Below are positions 5,837 through 8,109 of a stretch of DNA of 8,109 nucleotides, one piece after another (position 1 is the first letter of the stretch; each line of letters opens with the position of its first letter). A program made the translations under genes and the position numbers. The notes under the pieces are model-generated. The model saw nothing but the letters and a program-made list of their open reading frames with translations. It ran no database searches and was not told where the DNA came from. Source of the DNA: Rubritepida sp. (GTDB lineage Bacteria > Pseudomonadota > Alphaproteobacteria > Acetobacterales > Acetobacteraceae); assembly GCA_014376425.1 (NCBI GenBank), contig JACMRO010000133.1, positions 1-8,109 on the forward strand, in the 5' to 3' direction.

Positions 5837-6146
5837 GGCGTGTCCCCTTGTCAGCGTCGAACGCTAGGCTGTGGCACCCGGCCACACAATTCGCCGGTCG
5901 CGCGGGATCGGCCCCCGGCTGTCGCAGCGACACGCCGTCAAAGCGTACTTCCCCCGACGGATGGGTGATACCCGAGCCCGCCCAGTCGTGCTTGATGCCC
6001 ACATGGCCGCAGCAGCCCATGGCCGCACAAGCGTTTGGTGACGATGACGATCACGGCGGGCGGCGGTTGCCCGGCCGGGTAAATACCTGCCGCCGCTCCG
6101 GCAGACTGCGCCGACTGAATGAACGGTCAACACGGGGAGAAGCGTG
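5837..6146. other. divergent intergenic region between the two dehydrogenase genes
   Basis: About 310 bases separate the two divergent dehydrogenase genes, so promoters for both directions should lie here. I could not find a convincing -35/-10 pair or a sigma-54 site. It holds several inverted repeats, some annotated separately near 5853-5932. Others are GGGTGATACCC (5963-5973), the perfect palindrome CCCGGCCGGG (6070-6079), and GCGGCGG (6060-6066) with its complement CCGCCGC (6090-6096) enclosing GGTAAATACC (6078-6087). A frame of about 62 codons runs into the first dehydrogenase from 6020 on the minus strand. It is in a different frame, has no ribosome-binding site and no recognisable family, so I do not call it a gene. 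Confidence 0.5.
5853..5932. promoter_or_regulatory. cluster of three short inverted repeats, candidate operators
   Basis: Three perfect dyads lie just upstream of the minus-strand dehydrogenase gene: AGCGT-CGA-ACGCT (5853-5865), TGTGGC-ACCCG-GCCACA (5870-5886) and TGTCGC-A-GCGACA (5920-5932). The last two share TGT...ACA ends; the middle one also contains a T-N11-A dyad (5872-5884), the pattern often bound by LysR-type regulators, while short TGT/ACA dyads suit GntR-type ones. No regulator gene is in the window. Short dyads are frequent in GC-rich DNA, so the clustering matters more than any single repeat. Confidence 0.33.
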
Positions 6147-6950
6147 ATGTTACGGTTGGATGGCAAGGTGGCCTTCGTCTCGGGCGCAGGCTCGGTCGGC
6201 CCAGGCTGGGGCAACGGCCGCGCGTGCGCGGTGCTGCTGGCCCGCCAGGGCGCCCGGGTCTTTTGCACCGACCTGCACCGGGAGGGACTGGACGAAACCA
6301 TGCGGCTGCTGGCGGCCGAGGGGCTGGAGGCGGTGGCGCACCCGGCGGATGCGACCGACAGCGACGCCGTGGCCGAGGCGATGGCGGCATGCGTGGCGCG
6401 CTTCGGCGGGCTGGACCTGCTGGTCAACAATGTCGGCGGCAGCGCGCCGGGCGGTGCCGAGGATATGGCGGAGGAAGTCTTCGACCGTCAGCTGCAGCAC
6501 AACCTGAAAAGCGCCTTTCTGGGCTGCAAGCACGCCATTCCGCTGATGCGGGCGCGCGGTGGCGGGGCCATCGTCAACCTGGCCTCGATCGCGGCGCTGC
6601 GGGTTTCCCCGACGCGGCCCCATGTCGGCTACACGGCGTCGAAGATGGCGGTGATCGGGCTGAGCCGGTCCGTCGCCATCCGCCATGCGAAGGAGGGCAT
6701 CCGCTGCAACACCGTGGTGCCGGGATTGATGCACACCCCGCTGGTGGAGCACCGGCTGGTGGGGCAGCTCGGCGCCAACGACGCGGCGGAGCTGATCGCA
6801 CGGCGGCACGCGCTGGTGCCAATGGGGCATATGGGGGACGGCTGGGATGTGGCCCACGCCGCGCTTTTCCTGCTCAGCAGCGAGGCGCGGTTCATCACCG
6901 GGACAGAGCTCCTGGTGGATGGCGGGGCTGCGGTGGCGGGGGGCACGTAG
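6147..6950 (+). CDS. short-chain dehydrogenase/reductase
   Basis: NAD(P)-dependent oxidoreductase of 267 residues with an intact catalytic tetrad: Asn119, Ser147, Tyr162 and Lys166 (Tyr-Lys in YTASK). The cofactor loop is longer than usual, SGAGSVGPGWGNG (12-24) instead of TGxxxGxG, about four residues inserted before the final GxG. Asp42 at the end of the second strand suggests NAD+ over NADP+. NNVG (94-97) and the C-terminal VDGG (257-260) are family marks. I prefer the ATG at 6147 to the GTG at 6144 because GGGGAG (6134-6139) then has a 7-base spacing. It runs divergently from the other dehydrogenase gene and converges on hppA, with a hairpin between the stops. The substrate is unknown; annotations such as 3-oxoacyl-ACP reductase would be guesses. 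Confidence 0.93.
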   Translation: MLRLDGKVAFVSGAGSVGPGWGNGRACAVLLARQGARVFCTDLHREGLDETMRLLAAEGLEAVAHPADATDSDAVAEAMAACVARFGGLDLLVNNVGGSAPGGAEDMAEEVFDRQLQHNLKSAFLGCKHAIPLMRARGGGAIVNLASIAALRVSPTRPHVGYTASKMAVIGLSRSVAIRHAKEGIRCNTVVPGLMHTPLVEHRLVGQLGANDAAELIARRHALVPMGHMGDGWDVAHAALFLLSSEARFITGTELLVDGGAAVAGGT

Positions 6951-6960
6951 GCCCCCCGCC
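6935..6960. terminator. perfect hairpin between convergent genes, likely bidirectional terminator
   Basis: GGCGGGGGGC (6935-6944) and GCCCCCCGCC (6951-6960) form a perfect 10-bp, all-GC stem with a 6-base loop. The loop contains the TAG stop of the plus-strand dehydrogenase gene (6948-6950). The hppA stop lies just 5 bases beyond, on the other strand. The position between two convergent stops fits a shared terminator. There is no proper T-run on either side, so it may act as an mRNA 3'-end barrier or an atypical terminator. Confidence 0.6.
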
Positions 6961-6965
6961 CGGGT

Positions 6966-8109
6966 TCAATGCGCCAGCATCGCCAGCAGCAGCAACGCCA
7001 CGATGTTGGTGATCTTGATCATCGGGTTCACCGCGGGGCCGGCCGTGTCCTTGTACGGGTCGCCCACCGTGTCGCCGGTCACCGCGGCCTTGTGGGCCTC
7101 GCTGCCCTTGCCGCCGTAATTGCCTTCCTCGATGTACTTCTTGGCATTGTCCCAAGCGCCGCGGCCCGTGGTCATCGAAACCGCGACGAAGAAGCCGTTG
7201 ACGATCACGCCCAACAGCATGGCGCCCAGTGCGGCAAAGGCCGCGCCCTTTCCGGCAATGGCGTAGATCACGAAGTAGCAGACCACCGGCGACAGCACCG
7301 GCAGCAGCGAGGGAATGATCATCTCCTTGATCGCGGCCTTGGTCAGCAGGTCCACCGCCCTTGCGTAGTCGGGCTTCTCGGTACCCAGCATGATGCCGGG
7401 CTTTTCGCGGAACTGGCGTCGGACTTCCTCGACCACGCTTTGCGCGGCCCGGCCCACCGCCGTCATGCACATGCCGCCGAACAGGTAGGGCAGCATGCCG
7501 CCAAACAGTAGGCCGACCACGACATAGGGGTTGGCCAGGCTGAAATCGATCGCCGTCATGCCCGCGAAATAGGGATACGTCGCCGCATTGGTGATGAAGA
7601 AGTTCAGGTCCTGCGTGTAGGCGGCGAACAGCACCACCGCGCCCAGCGCGGCCGAGCCGATGGCGTAGCCCTTGGTCACCGCCTTGGTGGTGTTGCCCAC
7701 CGCGTCCAGCGCGTCGGTGGTCACACGCGTCTCGGGCGGCATGCCGGCCATCTCGGCGATGCCGCCGGCATTGTCCGTCACCGGGCCGAAGGCATCCAGC
7801 GCCACGATCATGCCGGCCAGCGCCAGCATGGTGGTGGTGGCAATCGCGACGCCGTACAGCCCCGCCAGCGCATAGGTGCTGATGATGCCGAAGATGATGA
7901 TCAGGGCCGGAATGGCCGTGCTCTCCATGCTCACCGCCAGGCCGCGGATGACGTTCGTGCCATGCCCCGTCTGCGATGCTTCGGCGATGCTTCTCACCGG
8001 GCGGAACTGGGTACCGGTGTAGTATCCGGTGATCATCACGATGAGCCCCGTGGCGATCAACCCCACCGTGCCGCACAGGAACAGGCAGACCGCGCCGGAG
8101 GGGGGGCCA
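6966..8109 (-). CDS. hppA: K+-independent H+-translocating pyrophosphatase, C-terminal part
   Basis: Membrane-bound pyrophosphatase that couples pyrophosphate hydrolysis to proton export. The frame stays open to the right edge, so only the last 380 residues of a family member of roughly 700 are present; the start is outside the window. Visible marks, counted from the edge, are TGHGTNVIRGLAVSMES, the acidic substrate motif DAFGPVTDNAGGIAEM (105-120), GNTTKA (138-143) and the C-terminal GDTVGDPYKDTAGPAVNP (345-362) before a last membrane helix. Lys142 and Thr145 are the residue pair known to mark the K+-independent class. The segment ITGYYTGTQF has Gly where I recall a conserved Glu (TEYYT) in this family. 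The gene converges on the plus-strand dehydrogenase gene and ends at the shared hairpin. Confidence 0.96.
   Translation of the reverse strand, partial: GPPSGAVCLFLCGTVGLIATGLIVMITGYYTGTQFRPVRSIAEASQTGHGTNVIRGLAVSMESTAIPALIIIFGIISTYALAGLYGVAIATTTMLALAGMIVALDAFGPVTDNAGGIAEMAGMPPETRVTTDALDAVGNTTKAVTKGYAIGSAALGAVVLFAAYTQDLNFFITNAATYPYFAGMTAIDFSLANPYVVVGLLFGGMLPYLFGGMCMTAVGRAAQSVVEEVRRQFREKPGIMLGTEKPDYARAVDLLTKAAIKEMIIPSLLPVLSPVVCYFVIYAIAGKGAAFAALGAMLLGVIVNGFFVAVSMTTGRGAWDNAKKYIEEGNYGGKGSEAHKAAVTGDTVGDPYKDTAGPAVNPMIKITNIVALLLLAMLAH

Noticed and set aside
5869..5888. TGGCAC at 5872-5877 as a sigma-54 promoter element
   Set aside because: The required TTGC-type -12 element at the right spacing is absent (CCACAC is found instead).
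5837..6020. A 62-codon minus-strand frame upstream of the first dehydrogenase, from an ATG at 6020
   Set aside because: It is in another frame than the dehydrogenase, lacks a ribosome-binding site and matches no family I know.
8064..8066. GTG as start of the pyrophosphatase gene
   Set aside because: The frame stays open upstream to the window edge and half of the family's length is missing, so this is an internal valine.

Overview
The window is very GC-rich (about two thirds G+C by eye, with strongly GC-biased third codon positions). The gene content fits a Proteobacterium, most likely an alphaproteobacterium of the Rhodospirillales/Acetobacteraceae type. It has a proton-pumping pyrophosphatase of the K+-independent class, a Bug-type solute-binding protein and a nitrate/cyanate-type ABC importer. 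The taxonomic placement is inference. No rRNA, tRNA, insertion sequence or CRISPR array was seen.

Layout: from about 5836 down to 178, six genes lie in a row on the minus strand. In transcription order they are a divergent short-chain dehydrogenase (5836-5051), a Bug/TctC-type periplasmic binding protein (4983-4006), an NrtA/CynA-type ABC substrate-binding protein (3864-2536), its permease (2536-1685), its ATPase (1588-725) and cyanase (660-178). The binding protein and permease overlap by ATGA. A 34-codon open frame bridges permease and ATPase with overlaps at both ends. A possible further gene, read only as a fragment, runs off the left edge on the same strand (85-1).

At 5837-6146 is a divergent intergenic region with several short perfect inverted repeats. 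A second, catalytically intact short-chain dehydrogenase (6147-6950) starts there on the plus strand. It converges on the C-terminal half of a membrane pyrophosphatase gene (hppA, minus strand, cut by the right edge). A perfect 10-bp hairpin sits between the two stop codons.

How the genes work together: the ABC importer followed by cyanase matches the cynABDS arrangement known from cyanobacteria and other bacteria. Cyanate (or nitrate/nitrite) would be imported, and cyanase would convert cyanate plus bicarbonate to ammonia and CO2, giving nitrogen and detoxifying cyanate. Why a Bug protein and a dehydrogenase-fold protein lie upstream on the same strand is not clear from the sequence. The most unusual items are that dehydrogenase-fold protein, in which all four residues of the catalytic N-S-Y-K tetrad are substituted at exact family spacing, and a 41-bp imperfect dyad over the ribosome-binding site and start codon of the Bug gene. 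I do not see convincing evidence for a wholly new system.
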